DNA of 64,000 nt from Gemmatimonadota bacterium. GTDB taxonomy: Bacteria; Gemmatimonadota; Gemmatimonadetes; Longimicrobiales; Gaopeijiaceae. Position numbers and translations under genes: made by a program. The stretch covers positions 141,567 through 205,566 of the forward strand of contig JAJCZZ010000101.1 in NCBI GenBank assembly GCA_029262115.1, in the 5' to 3' direction. Shown here piece by piece: positions 35,019-44,499 of this stretch (position 1 is the first letter of the stretch; every line of letters starts with the position of its first letter). The notes beneath the pieces are model-generated. The model worked only from the letters and a program-made list of their open reading frames with translations, was not told the origin of the DNA and ran no database searches.

Positions 35019-35390
35019 ATGAGCGCCGAGAAGACTGTTCTGTTGGTCGAGGACAACGAGGACAACAGAATCGTGTACGCGATGATGCTCGAGTACCACG
35101 GCTACAAGATCATCGAGGCCACGAACGGAGAAGATGCCGTCCGTCTCGCCCACGAAGAGAAGCCCGACATCATCTTGATGGACATCTCGATTCCCGGGGT
35201 CGATGGGTGGACGGCGACGCAGCGAATCAAGGACAACCCAGATAGCCAGGGGATTCCGATCGTGGCCGTTACCGCGCACGCTCTCCCGGAACACCGGCAA
35301 AGAGCGGAGCAACTCGGTTGCGATGGATTCCTCACCAAGCCTTGCGAGCCCCGACGCCTGCTCGAGGAAGTCCAGAAGCTGATCGGCTGA
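35019..35390 (+). CDS. Single-domain response regulator (CheY-like)
   Basis: This 123-aa protein is a bare receiver domain: acidic pocket Glu11/Asp12, phosphoacceptor Asp55 in ILMDIS, Thr85 and Lys107 in FLTKPC. No output domain is present, so it must act through protein contacts, as a phosphate shuttle or by regulating a kinase. It resembles the DivK/Cph2-associated type (DNEDNRIVYAMMLEYHGY). Its neighbours on either side are two histidine kinases on the same strand, which suggests a shared relay. Confidence 0.93.
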   Translation: MSAEKTVLLVEDNEDNRIVYAMMLEYHGYKIIEATNGEDAVRLAHEEKPDIILMDISIPGVDGWTATQRIKDNPDSQGIPIVAVTAHALPEHRQRAEQLGCDGFLTKPCEPRRLLEEVQKLIG

Positions 35391-35457
35391 CGCCGTTCCG
35401 TCCAAAGGCAGGATACTCGCAGACTTCGAGTTGCCCCCATACTCCCAAGCCCTTTCG

Positions 35458-35628
35458 ATGGACGACCATAGTTCGGAAACCGAGTCACTGGTGGAGCCCG
35501 ACGCTCACGGGCCCAGTGGAGATGGCACGTACGTCTACTGCATCATCAAGAGCGCGGACGAGCGTGGCTTCCCGAGTTACGTCGCCGTCTGGGAGAAGCC
35601 CAGGACTAGCAAGTCTGGGTACCCCTGA
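35458..35628 (+). CDS. Short protein, possible GvpL/GvpF-like N-terminal fragment
   Basis: The 56-aa frame starts at an ATG and ends 6 bp before the next kinase gene. Residues TYVYCIIKSADERGF resemble the first strand of gas-vesicle GvpL/GvpF family proteins, which typically open with a YVYGIV-type strand. Full GvpL/F proteins exceed 200 residues, so this is either a truncated relic or an unrelated small protein. The similarity rests on about 15 residues and is weak. Position between kinase genes may only mean that it is carried in their transcript. Confidence 0.35.
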   Translation: MDDHSSETESLVEPDAHGPSGDGTYVYCIIKSADERGFPSYVAVWEKPRTSKSGYP

Positions 35629-35634
35629 ATCTAC

Positions 35635-37815
35635 GTGTCCGAACCCCGTGATCGAGCGCTGGACGATCGGTGGAAAGATCTCCTGGAGCGGGTGGCATTC
35701 GCGGCAGATGGTGCCGACGCCTGCCGCCGTGTGCTCGAGGAGGTTCTCAACGAGCCCGATGTAAACCGGGCTTTGGTGCTACTCCGGCACGATGGTGTGC
35801 CGTACGCTGACGGGTACGGGTTCGCTCCCGATGTCGTGAGCGAACTCGGGGATCCATCGAGCGACGTTCACCGCTACCTGGCGGAGCGGATCGACAGCGG
35901 TGATCCGGGCAGCGTCGGCTCCACGGGACCTCCAGTCCTTCAGGACGGCTCGTTTGTCGTCATTCCCTTCCCGGGGCCGTCCGGTGTCCCTGTGGGATGC
36001 GTGGTCATGGACGGGGGAGTTGAGCCCCCCGGATTGGCGCGATCCCTTCAGTTGGTCGGGCCCGTCGTCGCTCGGGCCCGTGCGCTGGACGTGCTTGCAG
36101 AAAAGGCGGAGCGGCTCGGTCGCCGGGATCAGTTGCTCTCGACGGTGGTCGACTCCCTCTCCGATCCGGTCGTCCTTACGGATAACAGCCACGACTTCTT
36201 CTACGCGAACAAGCGAGCCGAGAAGCTGTTCGGTTCCCGAGCACACGACAGCGACGGACGGCGGCGCGCGGTTCAGGTCAACGACCTCCTCTTCTCGTCG
36301 TTCCTCATGCAATCGGTGACGAACGAGGGGCCCGCGTCGCGTGAGTTGAACCTCGTCGATCCAGGCGACGGATCGGATCTACTTTTCGAGGTGATATCGA
36401 TACCGATGCCTCCCGCAGTTCGCGAGGAAGGTGCGGTCATCTCGGTGCTCCGGGACATCACCGATCTCAAGCGTGCGGTGAGCGAACTGGAGGTCCAGTT
36501 CAACCGTTCGCGGATGGCGGAGCAGGCCGCGCGGCGTGAGTCCGATCGTCTCAACGTCATCATCGGGAACGCGGGGGATCCGATCCTGGTGACGGATGGG
36601 GACTCGAAGATCATCCTCATGAACGTGGAAGCGGAGCGGTTGTTCGATGTTCCGGAGAGCGAAGAAAACGGCGAGGGAGCCGCTGCTGGACGCGCTGTCC
36701 GAGCGAACGACACGAAGTTCACCACTCTGATCTCCGATTTTCTCCTTCAGGATTACGAGGATCACGCGCGCAGGGTGCAGGAGCTCGTCCTGACCGATCC
36801 AGTCACCCATGAGGAACTACCGGTAGAAGTGGTCAGTTCGAAGATCAGCGATCATCACGGCGGCGTCTCGGCCATCGTGAGCGTCCTCCACGACCTCACG
36901 CAGGTGGTCGAGAACAAGCGCCTGGCTTGGGAACTCCGCGCGCTCAACGAAGGATTGGAGGAGCGCATCCGGCTTGCGACCGAGGAGCTCGAGGAGCGGA
37001 ACCGACGGCTGGAGTGGCAGAGCCGAGAACTCGAAAAGGCCTCGCGCCTCAAGAGTGAATTCCTGGCGAGCATGAGCCACGAACTGCGAACTCCGATCAA
37101 TGCGATGCTCGGCTACACGGCCCTGGTCCGCGAGGAGATCTACGGGCCGTTGAACGACCAGCAACACAACGCTCTGAAGAAGGTTCATGGGTCGTCGCAG
37201 CACCTCCTCGCCTTGATCAACGACATCCTCGATCTCTCGAAGATCGAGGCCGGCCGGATGCCTCTCTGGTTGGAGGATGTGAGGATCGAAGGGATCGTGG
37301 AAGAACTGATCCAGACGGTAGAACCCATGATCCGGGAGAAGGACGTCGACCTCTCGACGACCGTGCCGGAGGACCTCCCGACTCTGCACACGGATCGCAC
37401 GAAGGTGAAGCAGATCGTCCTGAATCTTCTCTCCAACGCCGTGAAGTTCACCCATGAGGGAGGCGTCTCGTTGGAGCTCGGTACCATGGACGACGGAGCA
37501 CGCGTGTCGATCGTGGTCAAAGACACGGGGATCGGGATCGACGAGGCGCACCTTCACTCGATCTTCGACGATTTCCGGCAGGTCGACCAGTCGTCCACGC
37601 GGAAGTACGGCGGGACGGGCCTGGGCCTCTCGATTACCCGCAAGCTGGTAGATCTGATGGGTGGGTCCATCTCGGTGGAGAGCCATGAGGGCGAGGGGTC
37701 GACCTTCCGGGTCGAGCTTCCCGTCCGTGTTTCACCGCTCCAGGACGAGGATGAACGGCGGGAGATGGCGTTCCGGAGCGAATCGTCGCGGAAGTCGGAC
37801 GAGGCCGGAGGATAG
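35635..37815 (+). CDS. Soluble multi-domain (GAF-like/PAS/PAS) histidine kinase
   Basis: The 726-aa protein has a GAF-like N-terminal region (about 10-160) and two PAS-like domains (about 170-280 and 300-430). They are linked by a coiled coil (RLATEELEERNRRLEWQ). The kinase core follows, with His482 in SMSHELRTPINA, the N box NLLSNAVKF, DTGIGID, and GGTGLGLSI. No transmembrane helix is visible, so the signal is probably cytoplasmic, such as redox, light or a small molecule. The GTG start at 35635 lacks an obvious ribosome site. The single-domain regulator upstream is a plausible partner. Confidence 0.9.
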   Translation: MSEPRDRALDDRWKDLLERVAFAADGADACRRVLEEVLNEPDVNRALVLLRHDGVPYADGYGFAPDVVSELGDPSSDVHRYLAERIDSGDPGSVGSTGPPVLQDGSFVVIPFPGPSGVPVGCVVMDGGVEPPGLARSLQLVGPVVARARALDVLAEKAERLGRRDQLLSTVVDSLSDPVVLTDNSHDFFYANKRAEKLFGSRAHDSDGRRRAVQVNDLLFSSFLMQSVTNEGPASRELNLVDPGDGSDLLFEVISIPMPPAVREEGAVISVLRDITDLKRAVSELEVQFNRSRMAEQAARRESDRLNVIIGNAGDPILVTDGDSKIILMNVEAERLFDVPESEENGEGAAAGRAVRANDTKFTTLISDFLLQDYEDHARRVQELVLTDPVTHEELPVEVVSSKISDHHGGVSAIVSVLHDLTQVVENKRLAWELRALNEGLEERIRLATEELEERNRRLEWQSRELEKASRLKSEFLASMSHELRTPINAMLGYTALVREEIYGPLNDQQHNALKKVHGSSQHLLALINDILDLSKIEAGRMPLWLEDVRIEGIVEELIQTVEPMIREKDVDLSTTVPEDLPTLHTDRTKVKQIVLNLLSNAVKFTHEGGVSLELGTMDDGARVSIVVKDTGIGIDEAHLHSIFDDFRQVDQSSTRKYGGTGLGLSITRKLVDLMGGSISVESHEGEGSTFRVELPVRVSPLQDEDERREMAFRSESSRKSDEAGG

Positions 37816-37998
37816 GGCGGACACGCTGAGCCAGCCGACCGGCGACACGCGCCTCGAGACGTTCGTCGCGATGGGCTGAGGGTCAGACTTCGAGGTGTGA
37901 CTGAGAGCGAGCGCGGTTGGCCCACTTCTGTTCCGAGGCGGGTCCTCTCCCCTACATTGGCCGCCGATCCACTGTCCCGCGAACCCAAGGAACCGCCG

Positions 37999-40900
37999 AT
38001 GCTCGCGACCCGTTTTCTACCTTCGGCCACGGCATGCACGCTGGTAGCCGGCGCCCTCTTCCTCTCCCCTCCGACCCCCGTCTCGGCCCAGGCCACGTGG
38101 AACGCGGTCATCGACTCCGCGATGATGGCGGGGTACCGGTGGCGCAATCTGGGTCCTGATCGTGGAGGGCGCTCGATTGCCGTGTCCGGTGTCGTCGGGC
38201 AACCGGATGTCGCGTACTTCGGGGCGGTCGGCGGCGGGCTGTGGAAGACCACGAACGGCGGGGAAGATTGGCGCCCCGTGACCGACTACCAGATCACGTC
38301 GGCGTCGGTCGGTGCCGTGGCGGTCAGCGAGACCAACCCCGACATCGTGTTCATCGGCACGGGAGAGACGTGCATCCGGGGCAATATCCTACCCGGTGAC
38401 GGGGTTTATCGGAGCCTCGACGCGGGCGAGACCTGGGAGCACATCGGATTCCGGGACTCCCACGGGATCTCCAAGATCAGGATCCACCCGACCAATCCGG
38501 ACATCATCTATGTGGCGTCGTTCGGGAAGTACTCGGTCCCGAGCGAACAGCGCGGCGTTTTCAAGAGCACCGACGGCGGGGACACGTGGCGGCGCGTGCT
38601 CTACCGGAACGACGAGACGGGGGCCATCGATCTGGTCATCGACAGGAACGACCCCAACGTCCTCTACGCCTCGCTGTGGCAGGCCTTCCGCAAGGAGTAC
38701 ACGATGTCGTCCGGCGGCCCGGGCAGCGGCATGTTCAAGAGCACGGACGGCGGTGAGACCTGGACGGAGATGACCCGGAACCCGGGGATGCCGCAGAGCG
38801 GATTGGTCGGACGGATCGGCCTGGCCGTCTCGAGCGCGGACTCCGACCGCGTATACGCGCTGTACGAGAACGACGACGGCGGACTCTTCCGGAGTGACGA
38901 CGCGGGCGCGACGTGGGAGTTGGTCAACGACAACCGTGCCATCCGCCAGCGCGCGTTCTACTACACGCACGTCTTCGCCGACCATCAGGACCCGGACGTG
39001 GTCTACATGGAGAACACGTCGATCTTCCGGTCGACGGACGGTGGCGAGACGTACGAGACCATCAACAACGGCACGCACGGCGATTTCCACGATCTGTGGA
39101 TCGATCCGAGTGACCCGTCCCACCTGGTCGTCGGGAATGACGGCGGCGGCGCGGTCAGCTTCGAAACGGGGGAGGAGTGGACGGACCAGGAGTACTCCAC
39201 GGCACAGTTCTACCATGCGGTGACGACGGCGCACATCCCCTTCCACGTGTGTGGGTCGCAGCAGGACAACAGCACATTGTGCCTACCCTCGGACTGGAAC
39301 GCCGGACGCTTCGGCTTCGGGGGCGGGGGCAACGTCTTCGGCGGTGGCGGGGCCGACGATCGGAGTATCACCGAAGGCTCGATGAATGTGGCGTACCGCG
39401 TCGGAGGCGGCGAGCCGGGGTACATCGCACCGGATCCGCAGGACCTGAACGTGTACTACTCCGGCACGAACAACGGGCGGTACGTCGACAAGTACAACCG
39501 GACGCTCGACATGGGGCGCGAGGTGAACCCCTACCCATGGTTCTATTCGGGCGAGCCCGCTCTGGACATGGTCGAGCGGTGGCAGTGGACGTTTCCGATC
39601 CTCTTCTCGCCGCTCGACCCGAACACGCTGTACGTATCGTCGAATCGGCTGTGGCGAACGAAGGATGGGGGCCTCACCTGGGATCGCCTCAGCCCGGACC
39701 TGACGCGGGCCGACCCCATGACACTCGGCCATTCCGGCGGTCCGATCACCGGGGACATGAACGGACCGGAGGTCTACGCCACCATCTTCTCGGTGGGTCC
39801 GAGCAAGGTCGACATGGACGTCATCTGGACCGGATCGGATGATGGTCTGGTCCATGTGACGCGCAACGGCACGGCCACGGGCGATGCGGTCGGGTGGGAG
39901 AATGTGACACCGCCCGACATGCCGGACTTCGGGCGCGTCAGCCAGATCGACGCGTCGGCGTTCTCCGCCGGAAAAGCGTACGTCTCGGCACGGTTGCCGC
40001 TGCTCGACGACTTCCGCCCCTACATCTGGAAGACCGACGACTACGGTCGCACGTGGACCAAGATCGTGAACGGACTGCGGGACGACGCCTACGTGAACGC
40101 CGTCCGTGAGGACAGCAATCGCGAGGGGCTGCTGTACGCGGCGACCAACCACGGTGTGTACATCACCCACGATGACGGCGCCCACTGGCAGGAGCTGAAC
40201 CCCAACCTGCCGGACATGCCAATTACCGACCTGATCGTGGAGCACGATGAGCTGGCCATCGCCAGCCATGGGCGGGGCTTCTGGGTGCTGGACAACATGG
40301 CGCCGCTGCGGCAGGCACGGGCGGGCCTTACCGATGAGGACATGGTGCTGTTCGACCCGGCCGTGGCCTACCGCTCCGCGGACGGTGCCACGCTGTCGTG
40401 GTGGTGGGACGAGGTACCGTCGGACGCGCGGATGGAGATCCTCGACGCCAGCGGGTCGGTGGTGCGCACGTTCGAGCCTCAGGATACGACCGTCGAGCGT
40501 GACCGCTGGAGCGGTGCGGCGCTTCCCATGAAGGAGGGTCTGAACTACCTGCAGTGGGATCTACTCACAGACCCGTGGACGTCGTTCCCGGGCATGATCC
40601 TGTGGGGCGTGCGCACCACGGGGCCGGCCGTCCCACCCGGCACCTACACGATTCGGCTGATGGCGGACGGGCGTACCGACACGTCGCGGATTGAGGTGCG
40701 CGCGAACCCGTGGCTCACCGACATCTCTGTCGCGGACATGCAGGAGCAGTACACGTTCGGCCGGGCCATCTGGGAGAAGGTCGACGAGGCGAACCGAGCG
40801 GTCGTGGCCATCCGTCGCGCGAAGGCACAGATCGACGCCCGCCTGGAGGAGTCGGATGATCGGCGCCTGGCGGACGTGGCCGAGCGGTTGGTGAACAACG

Positions 40901-41220
40901 CGTCCGAGGTGGAGTCGGACCTGTACCAGGTGCGGAACCGGTCGGGTCAGGACCCGCTCAACTTCCCGATCAAGGTGAACAACCGGCTGGCGAACCTGCT
41001 GTCGATGACCGAGCGCGGAGATGGTCCGCCGAATGCCGGCATGCGCGAGGTCTTGCAGATCATGGTGGACGAGTTGGCTGGCTATACCAGCCGGTTGGAG
41101 GAGATCTGGCAGACGGATCTGGCGGCGGTGAACCGTGAGCTGGATCGCCTCGACATGGACGAGATCGATCCGTGGGACGAGGATGTCGTGGTGCCCAATC
41201 CGCTGGTTTCCCAGCAGTAG
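37999..41220 (+). CDS. Secreted sortilin/VPS10-type beta-propeller protein
   Basis: The 1073-aa protein has a signal peptide cleaved near VSAQ (after residue 30). Many BNR/sortilin-type repeats follow, such as GVFKSTDGGDTW, GMFKSTDGGETW and IWKTDDYGRTW, which build a large beta-propeller. The C-terminal third has a FlgD-Ig-like beta region (MKEGLNYLQWDL...PPGTYTIRL) and then a helical tail. A glycine-rich loop (FGFGGGGNVFGGGG) interrupts one blade. These proteins are abundant in Gemmatimonadota and are often annotated as glycosyl hydrolases without catalytic proof. The ATG at 37999 has an AAGGA site 8 bp upstream. A paralogue lies near the end of the window. Confidence 0.9.
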   Translation: MLATRFLPSATACTLVAGALFLSPPTPVSAQATWNAVIDSAMMAGYRWRNLGPDRGGRSIAVSGVVGQPDVAYFGAVGGGLWKTTNGGEDWRPVTDYQITSASVGAVAVSETNPDIVFIGTGETCIRGNILPGDGVYRSLDAGETWEHIGFRDSHGISKIRIHPTNPDIIYVASFGKYSVPSEQRGVFKSTDGGDTWRRVLYRNDETGAIDLVIDRNDPNVLYASLWQAFRKEYTMSSGGPGSGMFKSTDGGETWTEMTRNPGMPQSGLVGRIGLAVSSADSDRVYALYENDDGGLFRSDDAGATWELVNDNRAIRQRAFYYTHVFADHQDPDVVYMENTSIFRSTDGGETYETINNGTHGDFHDLWIDPSDPSHLVVGNDGGGAVSFETGEEWTDQEYSTAQFYHAVTTAHIPFHVCGSQQDNSTLCLPSDWNAGRFGFGGGGNVFGGGGADDRSITEGSMNVAYRVGGGEPGYIAPDPQDLNVYYSGTNNGRYVDKYNRTLDMGREVNPYPWFYSGEPALDMVERWQWTFPILFSPLDPNTLYVSSNRLWRTKDGGLTWDRLSPDLTRADPMTLGHSGGPITGDMNGPEVYATIFSVGPSKVDMDVIWTGSDDGLVHVTRNGTATGDAVGWENVTPPDMPDFGRVSQIDASAFSAGKAYVSARLPLLDDFRPYIWKTDDYGRTWTKIVNGLRDDAYVNAVREDSNREGLLYAATNHGVYITHDDGAHWQELNPNLPDMPITDLIVEHDELAIASHGRGFWVLDNMAPLRQARAGLTDEDMVLFDPAVAYRSADGATLSWWWDEVPSDARMEILDASGSVVRTFEPQDTTVERDRWSGAALPMKEGLNYLQWDLLTDPWTSFPGMILWGVRTTGPAVPPGTYTIRLMADGRTDTSRIEVRANPWLTDISVADMQEQYTFGRAIWEKVDEANRAVVAIRRAKAQIDARLEESDDRRLADVAERLVNNASEVESDLYQVRNRSGQDPLNFPIKVNNRLANLLSMTERGDGPPNAGMREVLQIMVDELAGYTSRLEEIWQTDLAAVNRELDRLDMDEIDPWDEDVVVPNPLVSQQ

Positions 41221-41239
41221 GGTATCTGACCGCTCGACC

Positions 41240-41282
41240 GTGAAGAGCCCCGGGGCGCTCGATGCGTTCCGGGGCTCTTCAC
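41240..41282. terminator. Strong hairpin terminator between convergent genes
   Basis: A perfect 14-bp stem (GTGAAGAGCCCCGG with CCGGGGCTCTTCAC) with a 15-nt loop lies between the sortilin-like gene and the convergent yjbQ gene. It probably ends transcription from both sides. Confidence 0.85.
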
Positions 41283-41321
41283 GTTGGTCCGAGCCGCCAC
41301 AGTCGACTGGGCGGCGGCTCC

Positions 41322-41729
41322 CTACCCTCCCACGTGCACGACGCACCGCCTCTGGGTGCCCCGCGCACGGTGCTCCCACAGGTAGATCCCCTGCCAGGTG
41401 CCCAGGGCCAGCCGACCGTTCACGATGGGAATCGACAGCGTTGTCGACGTGAGCGCCGCCCGGATATGCGACGGCATGTCGTCCGGCCCTTCGTGGATGT
41501 GCGTGAAGGCGGGGTCGTTCTCCGGCACGTTGCGCTCCATCCATGCCTGAAGGTCGTGGCGGGCGGACGGGTCGGCGTTTTCCTGAATGGTCAGGCTCGC
41601 GGACGTGTGCTGGATCATGACCGTACACAGCCCTTCGGTAAGGCCGGCACTTCGTACGACACCGGCAACCCGGTCGGTGATCTCGTGGAGGCCCTTCCCT
41701 CCCGTGCGGACGTCCAGATGGCCAACCAT
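41322..41729 (-). CDS. yjbQ: YjbQ family protein (UPF0047, secondary thiamine-phosphate synthase)
   Basis: This 135-aa protein has the family core GLCTVMIQHTSASLTIQENADP followed by a WMERNVPEND helix. HEGPDDMPSHIRAAL and the C-terminal LGTWQGIYLWEHRARGTQRR complete the signature. The conserved histidines bind a metal or substrate. E. coli YjbQ shows weak thiamine-phosphate synthase activity, but the physiological role is unsettled. The ATG at 41729 yields the usual length of about 135 residues. It starts 11 bp after the zinc-ribbon protein gene on the same strand, so the two are likely co-transcribed. Confidence 0.95.
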   Translation of the reverse strand: MVGHLDVRTGGKGLHEITDRVAGVVRSAGLTEGLCTVMIQHTSASLTIQENADPSARHDLQAWMERNVPENDPAFTHIHEGPDDMPSHIRAALTSTTLSIPIVNGRLALGTWQGIYLWEHRARGTQRRCVVHVGG

Positions 41730-41740
41730 GGCGGTGTGCG

Positions 41741-42733
41741 CTACTCCGCTCGGTGTGTGCGGATGAAGTCCTCGGTCGATTCCGGGAGGAGCAGGTCGTC
41801 CGAGATCGAGGCGATCTCTTCGGCCGCTTCCCAGGCGCGTTCGAGGCGCCATAGTTCCCCCTCGAGAGCGCGGCGCTCGTCTTCCTCGTGGAGGGCCATC
41901 TCCACGGCGAGCTTCGTCGGCTTCGGCATCTTGTTCACGTACCCGGGCACGCCCTTCTTGTCCGTGAAGCGCTCTCCCGACGCGATCGAACGGAGAAACG
42001 TGTCCGGATGGCCGTGGTTTTCGATGTGGCGGACGGCGTTGGTCACCGTATCCTGCTTGCCTCCCGATGCGTTCATCTTCGGAAGGACGAGTCCCGCCAC
42101 CCGAGTCGCTTCTTCTCCGGTGAACCGGTGTTTCTTCTTGCCCTTCCGAACCTCCACGGAGAACCCGACGTCATCGTCGGTCGCGCGGAGGCGAGTGCCC
42201 AGGAGGTCGGGCCGTTTAAGCTTCAGGACGCCGTTGGAGGTGCGCAGCTTCACCTGTGTTCGCCCGTTCACCCACAGGTTGTAGAAATTCCCGCTCTGGG
42301 CGAGAACCGCGCCGCTGATGACACCGGTGGCGAGGCCTCCCGCAAGAACTCCTCCCAGCACGACGACACCTCCCACGCCGTACATGAGCGCCCTCTTCCG
42401 GCGCCGGCCGAACTGGTCGCCGTACCTCCAGGCCGCGAATTCGGTGCGCATAGGCTGGCCGATGCGAACCAACTCGAGGCCCTCGGGATGTCGGGCCAGT
42501 CCGACGTTCTCCGTGGATACGCGTAGCTTCGTCTCCCGGAAGATCCGCTCGAGGTCTTCGACGGCCTCCCACCGCTCCTCCAGGGGAGTGAGATTCCAGC
42601 GCTCGCACTTCCGGCACACGACCCACAACCGTCCTCGCCCGGAGTCGAACGCGAGACGGCGCCCGACCGGGAAGGTTTCGACGATCTCGTTTTCGCCGAG
42701 CGACTGGTTGCAGAACATGCAGGTCCGGTACAC
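41741..42733 (-). CDS. Zinc-ribbon membrane protein of unknown function
   Basis: The 330-aa protein opens with a zinc ribbon: CMFC at residues 5-8 and CRKC about 35 residues on. One hydrophobic segment follows near 115-145 (ALMYGVGGVVVLGGVLAGGLATG). After it comes a basic region of beta character, with KGKKKHRFTGEEA, and a charged helical C-terminus (ALHEEDERRALEGELWRLERAWEAAEEI). No family was recognised. The topology suggests a cytoplasmic ribbon tethered to the membrane, possibly a regulator. The ATG at 42733 places the ribbon at the very start. It is upstream of yjbQ. Confidence 0.7.
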   Translation of the reverse strand: MYRTCMFCNQSLGENEIVETFPVGRRLAFDSGRGRLWVVCRKCERWNLTPLEERWEAVEDLERIFRETKLRVSTENVGLARHPEGLELVRIGQPMRTEFAAWRYGDQFGRRRKRALMYGVGGVVVLGGVLAGGLATGVISGAVLAQSGNFYNLWVNGRTQVKLRTSNGVLKLKRPDLLGTRLRATDDDVGFSVEVRKGKKKHRFTGEEATRVAGLVLPKMNASGGKQDTVTNAVRHIENHGHPDTFLRSIASGERFTDKKGVPGYVNKMPKPTKLAVEMALHEEDERRALEGELWRLERAWEAAEEIASISDDLLLPESTEDFIRTHRAE

Positions 42734-42823
42734 GGGGTCCTCCCGGGTGGTAACGGTCTCCCCAGAATACGTGGTGAAGCCCCGCGCCCTTCACGATCAA
42801 GCGGCGGAACGACGTGGTTTGAC

Positions 42824-44059
42824 TTACTCCTCTCCGGTCTTTCGCAGGATCAGCTTGTGCGCCTTCAGCCGTAGGGCGTTGATGCGGATAAAGCCACGCG
42901 CATCTTCCTGATCGTAGCCTCCGGCCACGTCCATCGACGACAGTTCCTGATCGTAGAGGGAGCTGGTGGATTCCCGTCCGCGGCAGATGATGTTGCCCTT
43001 GAACAGCCGCAGATCCACGCGTCCGCTGATGAGCCGCTCGGACTGCTGGAAGGCGGCCCGGATGAAGTCCATTTCCGGGCTGAACCAGAAGCCGTTGTAG
43101 ATGATCTCCGCGAAGCGCGGCGAGAGCATGTCCCGCAGACGCAGGACCTCCCGATCCATCGCGATCCCCTCCAGGTCCCGGAGCGCCGCGTGCAGGATCG
43201 TGCCGCCGGGCGTCTCGTACACACCCCTCGACTTGATGCCGACGAAGCGGTTCTCGACCATGTCGATACGCCCGATCCCGTGCATTCCTCCGATGTCGTT
43301 CAGGTAGGAGAACAGGGAGACCGGATCCGTCAGGTCGACGCCTTCCGAGGGGGCCTCCACCCGAACCGGCACCGCGTCTTCGAAGTGGACCGTGACGTCG
43401 GTCCACACGTCAGGGGTCTCTTCGAGACTGCGAGTGAGCTTGAACATGTCATCCAGGGGAGGGCTCGCCGGGTCCTCCAACATGCCCGCCTCGTACGAGC
43501 GGTGCATGAGGTTCTCGTCGCTCGAGTACGGCTTTTCCGCCGTCGCCTCCACGGGGATGCCGTGTTGCTTCGCGAACGCCAGAAGATCCGTCCGCCCCTG
43601 GAAGCGCTGGAGGAAGTCCGGCTCCTTCCACGGGGCGATCACCTCGAGCCTCGGTGCCAGCGCCGCGAACGCCAGCTCGAAGCGTACCTGGTCGTTGCCC
43701 TTTCCTGTGGCCCCGTGGGCCACCGCATGGGCATCCTCGGCGAGGGCGACCTCCACCTGTCCGCGTGCGATGACCGGGCGCGCGAGCGATGTGCCCAGGA
43801 GGTAGCGGTTCTCATACACGGCGTTCCCGGCGATAGCCGGGAAGATGAATTCGGTTACGAAGTCCGGGGTCAGGTCGACCACGAAGACCTTGCTGGCGCC
43901 CGTGGCCCTCGCCCGGTCCGCGATCTCGTCGAAGTCCTCTTGCTGACCGACGTTCGCTATATAGGCGATCACATCGTACCCGCGCATCAGCAGGTCTTTC
44001 AGGATGCAGGCGGTATCGAGTCCGCCACTGTACGCCAGGACGACTTTTTTCTTCGACAA
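42824..44059 (-). CDS. argG: Argininosuccinate synthase
   Basis: ArgG joins citrulline and aspartate using ATP in arginine synthesis. The 411-aa protein has the PP-loop at residues 11-16 (SGGLDT) and the family blocks [28 protein letters not shown] and [36 protein letters not shown] segment also fits. Length is normal. The start is a TTG at 44059 with GGAG 9 bp upstream; this unusual codon gives the expected [14 protein letters not shown]-terminus. No other arg gene is adjacent, so it stands alone in the window. Confidence 0.97.
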   Translation of the reverse strand: MSKKKVVLAYSGGLDTACILKDLLMRGYDVIAYIANVGQQEDFDEIADRARATGASKVFVVDLTPDFVTEFIFPAIAGNAVYENRYLLGTSLARPVIARGQVEVALAEDAHAVAHGATGKGNDQVRFELAFAALAPRLEVIAPWKEPDFLQRFQGRTDLLAFAKQHGIPVEATAEKPYSSDENLMHRSYEAGMLEDPASPPLDDMFKLTRSLEETPDVWTDVTVHFEDAVPVRVEAPSEGVDLTDPVSLFSYLNDIGGMHGIGRIDMVENRFVGIKSRGVYETPGGTILHAALRDLEGIAMDREVLRLRDMLSPRFAEIIYNGFWFSPEMDFIRAAFQQSERLISGRVDLRLFKGNIICRGRESTSSLYDQELSSMDVAGGYDQEDARGFIRINALRLKAHKLILRKTGEE

Positions 44060-44163
44060 GTTCGGGTGCTCCGGTCACCGGGTGGGATGTGTCGTCCACA
44101 ACGGTCGTGCTTCCGGAGGCGTCCCGCCACTGGCGACACCGTCGGTAGCACGCCGCCTCACCC

Positions 44164-44499
44164 TCAAGCGCCGACCGCACCCTCCGAGTCCGCGAGTTCC
44201 AGGAGGGTCCGCAGTCGCGATGACTCGGCGCCCGCGACAGCCCGACCCAGCTCCGTTGCCCTGTAGAACCGCCGCCGCCGAGCATCGCCCGAGTCGGGCT
44301 TTTCTACTTCTTCGAGAAGCCCCTGCTCGATCATGCGACCGATCGTGTTGTACAGCGACCCGGGCAGGAGGAGGCCCTCCTGCCCGGTCGTCTCTTCGAA
44401 CGTCCGGATGATGCCATATCCGTGCATGGCCGACTGGCTCAGCGTGATCAGGATCGCGTAGGTCGGCGCACTCAGCGGGAGGAAGCTCTGCGGCTTCAT
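44164..44499 (-). CDS. PadR family transcriptional regulator (module 1)
   Basis: The 111-aa protein is a PadR winged helix: YAILITLSQSAMHGYGIIRTFEETTG, then LPGSLYNTIGRMIEQGLLEEVEKP, and RRRFYRATELGRAVAGAE for the wing and C-terminal helix. It is short, lacking the long C-terminal helix of larger PadR proteins. Its ATG overlaps the stop of the permease upstream by 4 bp, so the two form one unit. PadR proteins paired with MacB-type permeases typically repress their own transporter operon and respond to a ligand. Confidence 0.93.
   Translation of the reverse strand: MKPQSFLPLSAPTYAILITLSQSAMHGYGIIRTFEETTGQEGLLLPGSLYNTIGRMIEQGLLEEVEKPDSGDARRRRFYRATELGRAVAGAESSRLRTLLELADSEGAVGA

Noticed and set aside
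35458..35628. A gas-vesicle gene cluster
   Set aside because: Only one short, weakly similar segment is present; no gvpA or other gvp genes are visible in the window.
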